Below are positions 30,201 through 41,000 of a stretch of DNA of 64,000 nt, piece after piece (the stretch's first letter is position 1; each line of letters opens with the position of its first letter). The position numbers and the translations under genes are program-made. The DNA is from Oikopleura dioica. Lineage: Eukaryota; Chordata; Appendicularia; Copelata; Oikopleuridae. Location: the NCBI GenBank assembly GCA_907165135.1, contig OU015566.1, positions 5,502,157 through 5,566,156 on the forward strand. Reading direction: 5' to 3'. Under the pieces are notes generated by a model. The model was given only the letters and a program-made list of their open reading frames with translations. It was not told the DNA's origin and did not search any database.

Positions 30201-32986
30201 ATTGACAGCGCTAAATTCACGCGCTTGAGGATTTACAGTAGTCCTTTTCTAGCTCAAAAAAAATGGAAAACACGAATTTTTCCACAATAAATTTGTCGCA
30301 GCTCACTGTAATTGACAATTTAGTCAGACAGAAAAAGAAATAAAAAAACGTTATATTTGGTAAAGCATGAATCATCAATAATTTTCAGGAGGTAGAAAAT
30401 GAATAATGGTTATTTATCTTTTCTCCGGAAGTAAAATTTCTCGAAGAAGTAGAGTTTTATTGCCAATGTTTAGCTTTCGGAGTTGGGCTCCATTATCAAA
30501 ACACTAAGGATGATTTAGTACAGAATGCAGTTAAATAAAATCATCCTTAGTGTTTTGATAATGGAGCCCAACTCCGAAAGCTAAACATTGGCAATAAAAC
30601 TCTACTATATCGATACAAGATGTCAACAACAGAAATTTCTCGAAGAAATTTGAAATTTGGAAACTCGGAAGTCAAAATCGTTACCGATCATTACCGGAAG
30701 AATCGAGCATTTTTATGAATTCCAAATGTTCTCGATAAGAAGGTCAAGTTGCGTTCTCGACAAACAGAACTGAGAATCTACGGAAAAAACGACGTGTGGG
30801 ACGAGTTCTCTCAGTGACGATTTCTATTCAAATTGGAACTTGGCAAATATTGATGCAGCAGTTGTTCTTTTTCAAAATGAAAAAATTGCTGGAATTATGT
30901 TAAGGCTCTCACCTCTCTAAAAATAACAGAAAATAAGGGAGTCATTACACTATTTTCTGAAGAAAAAACAAGAGTCCACAAGATATAGAATTAATAAAAG
31001 GGATGCCCTTAAGGTCGAACCTTTAAGTTGACTCAAATTTTAAGGGTGTAGAGCGCGTTAAAACCTCAAATTTTCAATACTGAAAATAAGGTGAGATCTC
31101 AATTTTTTTCTTCAATAATTTTCGCTCGTTTTACCTTGATCATTCATAAAAAGCTTCTATTTTCTTCGTCAGAAAATCTCTTTTTCTTTTCTCAGAAAAA
31201 TATTTATAAAAAAATTTGGTTTTTTCTTTGAAAAATAAAGTTGCGTCTAAATTATGCTTTTTTGGAGAGTAGAATCAAGTGATCTCGCTGTTTCTGGCTG
31301 TGTTTGCTCGAGTTGGAATGCAGAGCTATTTCGTCGGCCAGAGTTTTACGGCTTTTGCAAATATTTAAATTTCAAAGACAAAAATCAAAATTTAAATCGT
31401 GACGTCCATCTTGACCAACATGCGACGAACACGCGCGATTCTACCGCAAATTCAAAGCCAATAAAGCAATTACAGTCACATTAAGGATGTCAACAACGAT
31501 TCTGGTCATATTTGTAACAATAGTTAAAGTGACTTCCCTATTCATATTTGAATTTTTTCTTTACTCATATTTAAGATTGAACCCTTATCTACAAAGTAAA
31601 TTTGACGAAAATCTAAAATACTAATCAATTAATCCCCACCGCGGCTTCAAAGAACCTTTAAATCCATGAATTCGGTACACTTGTAACAATAGTTTAGGTA
31701 TCTTCCCGAAATTCAATTTGGATAGTTTTTGCACAGAATGAAAGCTCAAACACTTTTCTACAAAGTAAATTTGAGGGATTTTCGAAACCTTTATTGCATG
31801 CATCTTTTTTCATGCATTGTTATAAGTAACGATTTTTTCAAAGTTTGAACTCGATTTTAGTACTGTTCCTGTGCATCGATTTGTTTCATTACCAGTAGTA
31901 AAATAGTTTGATCCTATGACAATATCCCGGAGTGCTCAGATTGTGCACTCAGTAATTCTTTAATCCCCTTTTCCGGCGCCAAAGTGCAGGTGTTTGCGAC
32001 TTTTGGCGCCCTGTTTGAATGCGAAAAAATGGCTTGATCTTATCGCAATGGGTATCATTGAAAAGAAAATTTCACAAGCTTTCAGAAAATATATAGATTG
32101 CTATATAGAATGTAAGTTTTAAAAAAAGCATTTATCACAGTGCATTTCTAGAGAACGTCAATGCGTCAGCGCGCCCATCGAATCGGTCATATCTCGAGAT
32201 CTAGATGAGATATTGAAGATCTGAAAAAAGCTTTGGAATCAGCGTCTGATACGTAACAAATATAGGTTCGGTCAGCCAATCAGACATGACTTGAACTGGT
32301 CGTTGTTCACACCCTTAATGAACTGAATTCAAAGATTGAAAGATCAATTCTCTTAGAAAACAGGCTGAAGATCGAATTTGGGCTGAAATTTTGGCCGACT
32401 TTTTTAGTGTATTTCATCTTTCTTTCTGTGAAAATAAAATAAGGGTGTCGCCATCTTATTTTTTTTTATTTCTCCGCTCGTTTTTTTCTCAAAATGACCT
32501 GTATTCAGCAAACTGTGTAGTAAACCTGAGTCAGGGTTTTTGATAGCTTTACTGAAAAGCCCCGTAGTAGATTTTTTTAACAAAGCCGCAAAGCGGCTTC
32601 GATAAAAATGAAATTTCGGATTCGGCGAGGCGGTTTCGTTTAAAAATAAAGCCGCTACGCGGGTTAACAGTAAAGCTGTCAAAAACCCTGACTCAGGTTT
32701 TTTACACAGGTTGTCGAGAGAAAGCCGAAATTTTGTTATCAACGAAAAAAACCGTCTTTCAGAAAATTTCAATTAGGCTGAAACTTTGTAACCGACAGCT
32801 TGTAATCAGAAAAATTGCTGTAGAAACGCCACCAGCCGCAAAGCTTATCGAAATCTATCAATCAGTCTGCGTGGCAGTTATTGACTCTATCAATCTGTTT
32901 CTACTTACTCTTTGGGATCCGCTAGAACTCGAGCTATGAAATCTGGCGATCGTTTCGTCGCTGTGGAAATCGTACGGATTGTACAT
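24252..32986 (-). CDS. GRAF/oligophrenin-type BAR-PH-RhoGAP-SH3 protein
   Basis: Sixteen exons: 32986-32909, 29341-29150, 28827-28416, 28070-27925, 27882-27781, 27654-27336, 27169-26984, 26930-26864, 26801-26629, 26384-26268, 26205-26107, 26062-25912, 25852-25614, 25310-24978, 24845-24387, 24339-24252; about 1,053 aa. Order: Ser-rich start, BAR (from LEFSECWLDPPRYR), PH (EGHVLQLEKG...KWSHRYLEF), RhoGAP (EGAYR, ALFRNLREPILTF, NISVCFGPAFM), an acidic Ser-rich linker and a C-terminal SH3 (AKYACKADNPDELTFEVGQY...GWYLARM). Such proteins bend membranes and switch off RhoA/Cdc42 in endocytosis. The RhoGAP arginine finger in the GAYR motif is kept. Exon 13 needs one extra base (G4 run 25689-25692 or A5 run 25710-25714) to give ALPESDFTETDFSGNEDEELQ; its donor GTTGTA is weak. 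Exon 1 (MYNPYDFHSDETIARF) is assigned by phase across a 3.6-kb intron and is less sure. Confidence 0.87.
24890..24968. repeat. CCTGAGTCAGG-family inverted repeat in a RhoGAP intron
   Basis: Ends GGGCTCGGCAGCC and GGCTGTCGAGCCC form an imperfect hairpin, with TCCCGCCTCAGATTTTCTAC between them. It resembles the other copies of the family loosely. Confidence 0.4.
27690..27775. repeat. CCTGAGTCAGG-family repeat in a RhoGAP intron
   Basis: It starts with GGGCACGGGAGAAACCCCTG and AGTCAGGGATCTTGAAAACC, and closes with ACCCTAACCTGGGTC. It takes up most of an otherwise short intron. Confidence 0.45.
28282..28375. repeat. CCTGAGTTAGGG-family repeat with GCGGCTTT hairpins
   Basis: AACCTGAGTTAGGGTCCTGA is followed by small hairpins, GCCGCGTGGCGGC and GTAGCCGGGAAGCGGCTACG. 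It lies in a RhoGAP intron. Confidence 0.5.
28916..28990. repeat. Hairpin repeat: ATGTTATG...CATAACAT ends
   Basis: An inverted pair ATACATGTTATGATCTTGGC / CCTGACCATAACATGTA encloses CTCTGACTCAGGTTTTCGAG, the reverse complement of the same family word. It lies in a RhoGAP intron. Confidence 0.5.
30448..30606. repeat. Perfect 69-bp palindrome with 21-nt loop
   Basis: Arms 30448-30516 and 30538-30606 are exact reverse complements over 69 bases; the arm starts AGTAGAGTTTTATTGCCAAT and ends CTAAGGATGATTT at the loop. A 15-bp direct repeat, AAATTTCTCGAAGAA, flanks the region at 30434-30448 and 30633-30647. It lies in the 3.6-kb first intron of the RhoGAP gene, so its transcript could form a very stable hairpin. 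No coding potential. Confidence 0.85.
32518..32714. mobile_element. MITE-like copy of the CCTGAGTCAGG family
   Basis: Imperfect terminal inverted repeats of about 35 bp: AAACCTGAGTCAGGGTTTTT followed by GATAGCTTTACTG at the left, and CAGTAAAGCTGTCAAAAACC followed by CTGACTCAGGTTTT at the right. The core carries GCCGCAAAGCGGC and GCCGCTACGCGGG. This is the most complete copy of the family in the window. Confidence 0.6.
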
Positions 32987-33239
32987 TTTCAAATTTTACG
33001 ACTTTCGATTTTTCTCCGATTTCGATTTCGTCTCTATTAGAAAAAGAAGATTGGCGATTTTCGATTTATTTCTGAAATGATCTGGGAAATTGGATTTGGA
33101 AAATTGGTAAATATTGATGATTAGGCAAGTGGATGTGTTGGCCCAGGGATAATTACTCTACGAGCACGGCTTGTTTTATGCAGAAACAGGAGAAGATGAA
33201 TAAAGCAAGCTGATGATTTGATCAAGAAAGAAAAAAGAG

Positions 33240-33518
33240 GACAGCAATGAATGGATGCAAAAATACAATAATGATTTCTTGTAGAAATTCGCCCAAGACG
33301 AAGACAAAAATCTGCGGTAAAGCCGGAAATTCAGAAAAGATTTGAAAGAAAGTTATGCGGAGCCGCTCCGCGGATTCCTTTTTGAAAAAGCCGCTAGGCG
33401 GCTTATATTTTAGGTTTTTCAGGGTCTAACCAAGGATTTGAGGAAGAAGATTGTTCTCCGTCGATTCCGATTGCTGACCTTGTTTGTGCTGGTCATTTTT
33501 TTATTCTCAGACTAAGAA
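33240..33518. repeat. Intergenic region with a GCCGCTAGGCGGC copy
   Basis: Near 33356-33432 are GAGCCGCTCCGCGG, AAAAGCCGCTAGGCGGCTTA and TTTTCAGGGTCTAACC, parts of the same repeat family as at 32.5 and 36.4 kb. No gene is convincing in 32987-33518. Confidence 0.4.
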
Positions 33519-34113
33519 AGATGAATTTAAAAAACTTTTTGCAAGCTAAATTCTTAGGTGGTTAGATTTTCAGCTCTAAAGAAAGCCCGTAAAATTTGGA
33601 GTCGATTCAACCAATTCGTTTTCGAAATTTTCTAGAGAATGACGTCACAAATGACGTCAGAAAGTTCCAAAAAGCCGAAACTTTGAGTCTTATATTAACT
33701 GCGTTCCTGCTTTAATTTTTCTTTGTTCGATAGCTCAAATGAAAGCTTATTCAAAACTGTACTTAGGTTTTTACGGATTAGGAAAAAAAATTTGAAAAAG
33801 TTGGCTCTAGAATTTTCCGAAAAAAAAATTTCGAGGAAATGAAAACTTATGAAAAACCTTAGTACAGTTTTTCATAAGAATCAATTTGAGCTATAGAACA
33901 TGAGAAAACTCCGTCAAAAAAGTCGAAAAAAAGTGACTCAAAGTTTGCCCGAAATAGCCATTTTCGCTAACTTCTAGCGTAATTTATGACGTCATCCTCT
34001 GAGGATTTCGGTCTGAATCTAGTGCAGTCGACTCAGAATTTTACGGGCTTTCTGCTGAATATAAAAACAGGCAAAGTCAGGATTTTGCCTGCAAAAAGTT
34101 TTTTAAATTCATC
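33519..34113. mobile_element. 595-bp fold-back element
   Basis: The ends are GATGAATTTAAAAAACTTTT and its reverse complement. Further in, AGAAAGCCCGTAAAATT on the left pairs with AATTTTACGGGCTTTCT on the right, and TGACGTCA motifs occur on both halves. The centre has a second palindrome around AAACTGTACTTAGGTTTTT / AAAACCTTAGTACAGTTTTT. No coding frame. Confidence 0.6.
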
Positions 34114-35994
34114 AAAGATATTTCGAGGATTTCAATAATTTGGAAAAAATCAGGAAGATAAGAAACAAGACTGCATTTGAAGCTTTAGAGAGATTTGAAG
34201 TGGCGTGGCTTGTTTCGTATTTATCTTTCTTCGTTTTCCCGGCATAAAGTCAAAAATCGCGTCACAATGAAAAACCTCGTCTCTGAGACGCAACGACCTT
34301 TGAAACTGAATAAAGAAATTCACAAAAAAATCGCTCAAAAAGACCGCTTTTGAAAGGAAAAAATTCAAAAAGCGGAAATCTGGCAGTTTTAAAAGCAAAA
34401 AAAGCTGACTTTCTTAAAACTCTTCTGTCGGTGTCAATATTTTTACGAGTCTTCAAGTCGTAAATCAAGAAAATTGATGATGATCATGCTAAATGAAGAA
34501 CGGAAATCTTTACTAAAACCGACCATAAGTGGCAGATTTTGATTTTCGTTAAATATAACGAAAATTATTCTATTATTTTTGTTAAAAATTGGTATTTATA
34601 TTCAAAAAACGCATAAAATGGATAAAAATTTGTTTCTTTTCAAAAATAAAAATCATAATTTATTTGATAAAAGAATCAAATTAGCAATTCAAATAAATAA
34701 AATAACAAAATTAATGAAAATCCTGATTTTATTATCCATTTGTGTCGAAAACCCGTCCAATCCACCCGAAAACAACCAAAAAGACGGGCAGAGTACTGAA
34801 TGAGTCATTATTTGAGGAATTTCACTTTTCCGAAAAAAATACTCGGCGCTGATTGGCCAGCGCCGCGTCCTCACGAGATTTTTTCTTCGAATCATAAATC
34901 GGCTTTTACGCCGAATATTCTCGCTATATTTCCCGCTGATAAATTTTTCAGAGATTTAGAAGAGATTTGAAGATACAGTGACTTTTACAACAAGACTAAG
35001 ACAGTAAAAACAGTAAGAAACTGAGAGAAGTCGAAAATAGCGCCGAACAGTTGTGGTAGTGGGTGAGAGGCCCTGTAGTTCAGTAATTAACAGTGCCAGG
35101 GCGCTATCAACTCACTGCCTGACTGTAAGCGGGCTTAGTTTTTATTCTGTAGCGAATTTTCTCTTTTGAAAACGAAAATTTAGAGCTCAAAAATCGAATA
35201 AAAAATAGTGGCGGCGCAGCGATGAGGCCGGCCTGGCTGGGCTGCGCAATGAGCTGCCTCTCTCTTTTCAATTGATCGATAGTAAACATTTCGTGTTTGG
35301 CTTCTAAGCGGCCAATAGGAAACAACCGCCACCCGACTCCAATAAATACAAGACTAGGATCGACCCACGTTTTGGCATTCCGGACCAGACCAGTCAACAA
35401 TTGAACCACTTTTTTATTAATTTTGTTTAGCGTTATTTCGAGAGGAAAAAAACATTAGGAGAAACATTAGGAGAATATCCTTTTCTCACCTTTCCATAGA
35501 AATTTTGCTGAACACATGATTTAAAATTGTCACTTTTTCTAATTGAATCTGATTTTATATAACTCATGTTCCTTCTGGCGGAAAAATACTGCGGTTCTAA
35601 AATCTGGGAGTCCTTTTTCGCCGGAATTTTGGTCGTTACCTAATGTTAAAATCGCAAAATTAAATCTAAAATTCGAGAAGCATCTTGCGGCTTCGAGCAA
35701 AGTAAGACAAAATAGCCGCGCCTTGGGCGGCTCAAGTTTTCTCTTACTCGAAGCTTCAGGCGGCTTCTCGAATTTTAGATGTAATTTTACGATTTTACCG
35801 TATTATAACGACCAGAATTTTAGCGAAAAGCACTCTCAGAGATTAGAATCGCTGTGATAAGTTCTAAATCTATATTTTCGGTGCATAATTTGTTAAAATA
35901 AGTCGTGCAAATCGTTTCTCGAGCAAATAACATCTTTTCTGTACTCCTCAAAATTGTTCTTTTTATCTTGTCCTAACAAATTCGTTAATTTCAG
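34114..35994. other. AT-rich non-coding stretch
   Basis: No gene with support on either strand. A segment near 35660-35790 holds an inverted pair (CTAAAATTCGAGAAGC / GCTTCTCGAATTTTAG) around a GGGCGGC core, a small hairpin. It could be the upstream intron of the gene whose last exon starts at 35995. Confidence 0.4.
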
Positions 35995-36263
35995 AGTTAT
36001 TGCGAACGGATGAGGAGCTGATCATCCTCTTGAGAGCTTGGCAACGAAAGAAGCTAGAACTTCTTTTCAAGGAGTCGAAAGACTGGAAAGGCGTCTTGCC
36101 AAGCAATAAGAGCTCACACTTCCTCGAAGATGTGCGCTGGAAGAATTTTGAGCCGAAATGGAACGCGCTCGTTCGGGACGATAAACATCGTCCAAGTCAA
36201 TGGAAGTTGCCGAGAAATCGGGAACTCGAGGAGAAAATAGCAGAAAAACTGCCTTTGTTATAA
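35995..36263 (+). CDS. Terminal exon of an unidentified gene (partial)
   Basis: A TTTCAG acceptor ends at 35994, and an open frame runs to TAA at 36263, entering in phase 1. The 88-residue part is charged and Trp-rich: LRTDEELIILLRAWQRKKLE, then DWKGVLPSNKSS, VRWKNFEPKWNALVRD and RPSQWKLPRNRELEEKI. It has no membrane segment. No start codon lies in the exon. A speculative first exon is ATG at 33247 (MNGCKNTIMISCR) with a donor near 33316 of the right phase, but nothing else supports it. Family not recognised. Confidence 0.45.
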
Positions 36264-36384
36264 TTTCTGGAAACACTCCTACAGCATATCTTTCTACCGA
36301 AAAACGGTTGCGCTATCAATATTATTCCTATTCCACTGAAGCATGTTTCAACTTGAAAGACTCCTTTATCACCTTCGGGTACCT

Positions 36385-36515
36385 GTGAAAAAACCTGAGT
36401 CAGGGTCTGAAAAGCCACGAAGCGGCTTCGTTTTCAAAAGCCGCTGCTTTCAGTTGAGACCTTCAGGACCAGTCTCAGGTTTTCTACTCAGGTCGCAGAG
36501 CTCAGACCCTGTCTC
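36385..36515. repeat. CCTGAGTCAGG-family repeat
   Basis: AAACCTGAGTCAGGGTCTGA is followed by AAGCCACGAAGCGGCTTCG and AAAAGCCGCTGCTTTC, and ends CAGTCTCAGGTTTTCTACTC. Same word order as the 32.5-kb copy. Confidence 0.5.
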
Positions 36516-37096
36516 GATTTTGTTTTAACAAAAAACTCTTTTCAGAAAATGCGAATTTAAAAATCTGAGGTCCACAATTGCCAGGGATCGGCTCCTGGCG
36601 GACAAATGAAGACTCATCTGGAGCGCTGGTTACTCCATCGAATGAGAGGACGATAATTTTCGATGTCCTCACAATCAAGAATACTTCAACCTCGAGTGGT
36701 TGGAGGTCCTCAAACTTTCTTTTGTGAAAACACCTTCTTTCTGAAATGAAGCATGAATTTCATCACTTTCTCCACCATAATTGGTCCAAAATAAATTATT
36801 TAACTTTTAAAAAGACTTGTCAACTTCTTTTCTTAGCAAAAATATGATTTTGTCATGAATTTCAAAGCGACTAGCTTCGTGGAAATAAACGAAAATTGGG
36901 CTTTTAATTGGTATCTTAGACTTTAACTTGCGATTCTGAAGTAGATCCCGGTTCAGCAGCCTCTTATGCGAACCTGATTCAGGATAATCAGCGACTGGTT
37001 CCATCATTTTCGTCTCAAACTCTTACTTAGACTAATAGACTATTAGTAATAATTACTAATTAGTAATAGTCATGCATTCTTATTTCCAATTTTCAG

Positions 37097-37691
37097 ATGG
37101 GTTTTTTCCTTCCGTACCTCCAGGTCGCTCGTAGCGCCGGAAAATCTACCTTCCCCGCTGCCGTCGCTGGTCAGGCTGCCTATGGCCTTCCTTTGGGTAA
37201 AAATATTCTTGAAGAAAAACGCTAAATCCCCTTCTACAGCCAAGTACCCAGTCCAGTGGGTGGCCCCTAAAGAAGAGCCTTCCATGTACCTCGCCGACTC
37301 GCTCTACCCCAAGCCAGGCTACCAGACGTCCAAAATGCTTATTCCTCGACAATTTGTAAGTTTTGTTTCTTTTTCTTGATCTGAAGAAAATTTCTAGCTC
37401 TCTTACCCAACCAACAACGGTACCTTCTACGGCAGCTGGCGATATGCTGAGCTGCGAAAGAACCAGTGGCTCTGGTGGACGACTCTTACTGTCATCATGA
37501 TCACGCTTATTCGGGCTGGCGAAGGCGGATCTTTGAACAAGTCCTGGCGAGGACACAACGACTCTTACTGGTAAAATCTCCCTTTTCATGAGAAAAACTA
37601 ATGGCGATTTCTTTTCAGGTACGGAGAAAAACACGAACTTCTGCATAAAATCGAAGAGCTTCAGCACAACCTCGGCCGAATGGCTCACTAA
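37097..37691 (+). CDS. Small single-pass membrane protein, 153 aa, probably mitochondrial
   Basis: Exons 37097-37196, 37240-37355, 37398-37570 and 37619-37691 join to 153 aa. A TTTCAG directly precedes the ATG. The N-terminus lacks acidic residues (FFLPYLQVARSAGKSTF), the middle is Pro/Tyr-rich (YLADSLYPKPGYQTSKM), and there is one hydrophobic segment (WLWWTTLTVIMITLIRAG) after RYAELRKNQ. The tail is charged. Size and layout look like accessory subunits of respiratory complexes, but no family was recognised, so that is inference. Introns are 42-48 nt. Confidence 0.75.
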
Positions 37692-38037
37692 AACCTATTA
37701 CAAAGACGAAATCGCAATTTGGAATTAATTCCGAGTTAAAATGCATCTGTTTCTTTCTTTTTACGTTTCCTGGAAGTTCACTGTTCAAATTTTTCAAAAT
37801 CCAGACAATTAAATCTTCAACGAAAGAATGAGATTTTATGAAAAACTGATTTTGCGACTAGCGATCTATTTTATATTGAGTTATTTTACGTTAATTTACG
37901 TTATTTTCGAGTTAATTTTCACAAGTCATCATTGAATAAATATTTTATTTTAGAAACAAACGAAAAAGTTCTGCTCAAAGAATAAATAAATAAGAGGGGT
38001 AAATGTAACGAATAGACCGAAATATGAAAAGTCGGAA

Positions 38038-41000
38038 TCAAGGCAAATATAAGGGACCAGCAGTGATTGTAGGAAGGTACTCGTCGATTGATCTTCGTTT
38101 TCTTCCGCTGGAACAATCGATGACGCAATTTTCAACGCTAGAAGGAAGGTAAAGAACTCCTCTTGATTGTTACCTCGAGTCGCAGACGTTTACATCGCAG
38201 TGGAGGAAAAGTGTTGAAGCGTCAAGGAACTTGAAGGAGTTCATCCTAAATCTCGCAAAGCTCTCTTCGCCATTTTCGAAGATTTCCAAAGTGTCAGCGG
38301 CGATTTCGTCATTGTTGCCGCAGAAGTGGTCGATGAATGAATAGGAGAGTGTGTCTTGAGGATCGTCGCTGAAATTCATATTTTTAACGAAAAAGAGTGC
38401 TCGAAATATACGTGGAGGTGGCCCAGCAGCGGTTGAGTTGAAGTTTGAAGTTGTCGCCAGCTGATTCTAGCGCAGTTTTGACGAAGAAAGGCTGCGGAAC
38501 GGAAATGGTTTCATTGACCGCGAAATGATCGCTTTAATGTCTTTCAAAACGGCTCTATCGGTAATAATAAAAATAGCTTTGAAAAACATTCCTGAAAGCG
38601 TCGTCTTTGAATAGGTCGATGCTCAGGTCGAAGTTACCGGTCGTTTCGCCCAAATCGACAGTGAAATGATAGAGCGAGGTCAAAATCGGGCCTAAGTCGA
38701 CTCTGATCAGCCGCTCGAAAACACAAGCCAAATCGACTTTCAATCTTCTTTGACGACTAATCCCTCCATATTTGGCGCCAGCGACGCCTTGAATAGAGCT
38801 CTTGATAGTGATGTGAGTCGCATTGTAGACGATCTCGTTCCCACAGTCGGCGATTTTTCCCTGCTGTCCGAAGTGATACTCGTCGTTGATAAATGTTCCA
38901 TTGCAAGCGCTGTCCACGGCTCCACTGGTCGCTGCATTTGGCCCGCTCAAGGAGGCAGCAGAAGGATTCATGTTTAATTTCTCAAAGACACAGCTGTGGA
39001 TAGAGATACCGAAATGGTCCGGGCTGCATTTTGCCGAGCTCTTATTCGAAGTTATTTTACACAAAGATCAGAAGCTTCCTACTTGTAAGTTAATGTCGCC
39101 AGAATCACAAGGAGTGCTTCCCGCAGACGAAGTTGTTGTTGTCGTTGGTTGTTGAGTGGTTGTTGTTGTAGCTAGAAGATTGATTCTGAATTAGCAGATT
39201 CTGTTTTGATCAGAATCTCGACTTTTGTTCTCTCGAAATTTTTTACTTACGCGGTAGAATCACATTCTCTTTCGGTGAAAGAAAAAAGGTCATTTTAAAA
39301 TTTGTTCGATTATATTCCAATAGATATCGCATCTCGATATATTTGCGATAATTGTTATCTACTTACTTGTAGTCGTTGTTGTCGATGTAGTTGTGCTTGT
39401 TGTTGAAGTTGTTGTTGTTGCTAAAAGATTGTTCTTGTGTTAACGAATTCTGTGACCAGAATTTCTCGTCTTTTTTTCAAGATTTTTTTTCTCATGAAAA
39501 ATGCCTTGCATTTTGATATTTGTTTGATTTTTACCATGTGATCAGACTTACCATTTTCGAAACCGCATGAGAACTCAGAGAAGACTTCAATCGTTTCGTT
39601 GATTTTGCCAGTGACGGCGTTGGTATAGACAATGTGAGTGCCGTTGTGACTCTTCTCCATTCCACAAGCGTCGTAGCCGTAAAGAGTGAATTTATAGTCG
39701 GCGCCAGTCTGGTAGTCGAGTTTCCCAACGCATGTGTTCAAACCAGATGCTTTAATGGGGCTAAATTCATCTGTTTATGAATGATTCAAAGTCAAAAAGT
39801 CAAACCCATTGTAGGAAAGATCGACTCCGTTGATCGCCAAATTTTTGAGTCTCAGTCCCAATCGATGCATCACACACTTGTCGACTTTTACATTAATCTC
39901 GTCATAGTCACATGAGAATTTCAAATGGTCAGCAATGTTGATCTGAATTTTTACCGGAATTCAAACTCCTTGAATGAAAAGTGAAGCTCACCTGATCTGG
40001 CTCGGGCATCGATGCCAAATCGCATTCGCAGCCGTGCCCAGGGCTGCAAGAGCCGAAAGATCCGCACTCCGTAGTTTCTCGTTCACGACACTTTGGCGAA
40101 GTAGACAGAAGCCCCCCAGCGTCTTCGCATGGGAGAGTACAGATGACAGAGCAGTTGTCGTTCCATATTTCCTGAATGTCGAAGCCTTCTCCTTCAACGA
40201 CCTCGCATTTCTCGCCTCCCTCATTATCGGTATTGGCCAAGAACTCGTGTGAAGAGGAGAAAACTGCTGACACCGTGGCATTCAAATCAAAATCAGCAGG
40301 GAACTCGATGCTGAACTGAAACTCCACCGATTTGTCGGTGTTGTTTACTTGGAAAGCATCAAAAGTAGCGAAGCCAGTTCCAGGTACAAAGGGAACTCTG
40401 TCGACTCCAGTTATTTCTCCTGTCTCTCCGTCTTTTAAGGAAACAAGGCAAGTAGCTGGATTGAGAGGGAATCCTACAACAGTCATCATTTCTCCATTCT
40501 GATCGAGAACGTGCAAAACGAAAGATTTTATATCATTTTGCTCGACCTGGAGTCCGGTCGGTTCTTGATCCAGAATAAGCGTAGTTGGCACCTTGTAGAC
40601 AATAGGCTCGGCTGCAGTGTCTTTGGCCGCTTGTTTTTCATTCGCTTTTTCTTCCGCAGTCTTTGCTGTTTCCAAGTCGATTTCACCGTCTGAAACAGCC
40701 AAAATCTGATCACGAAGGGAATCAAGGTCGATGTCTCCTGATTCGTCCAATTCAATTGTCCCTTCGTCTAGGCCGAGTTTGTCAATGATGCTTTCACCGA
40801 CTGGGTTGTCCGCATCAAACCACTCTGGGAGATCTTCACTGAGTGTTGGTGGATCAGCCATGCCAACAGCCACCTCGCCAACAGAAACGCTTGAATCCTG
40901 ATCGACGACTGCTGCTGCTACAGCCGCTCCAAGAGGATTTCCTTCTTCGAGTGATTTTTTGGCTAATAGGGCGCCAAGATCATTCAGTGCAGCGATCTCA

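Noticed and set aside
35040-35130. Possible tRNA in the GC-rich GCCCTGTAGTTCAG stretch
   Set aside because: No matching acceptor stem, anticodon arm or T-loop could be folded.
29342-36000. Several open frames of 60-120 codons
   Set aside because: AT-rich, biased composition, no motifs, no splice context; they overlap repeats.
39220-39275. An extra small exon coding KCDST in the Thr-rich region
   Set aside because: It has a good donor but breaks the phase to the next exon, whereas skipping it keeps the frame.
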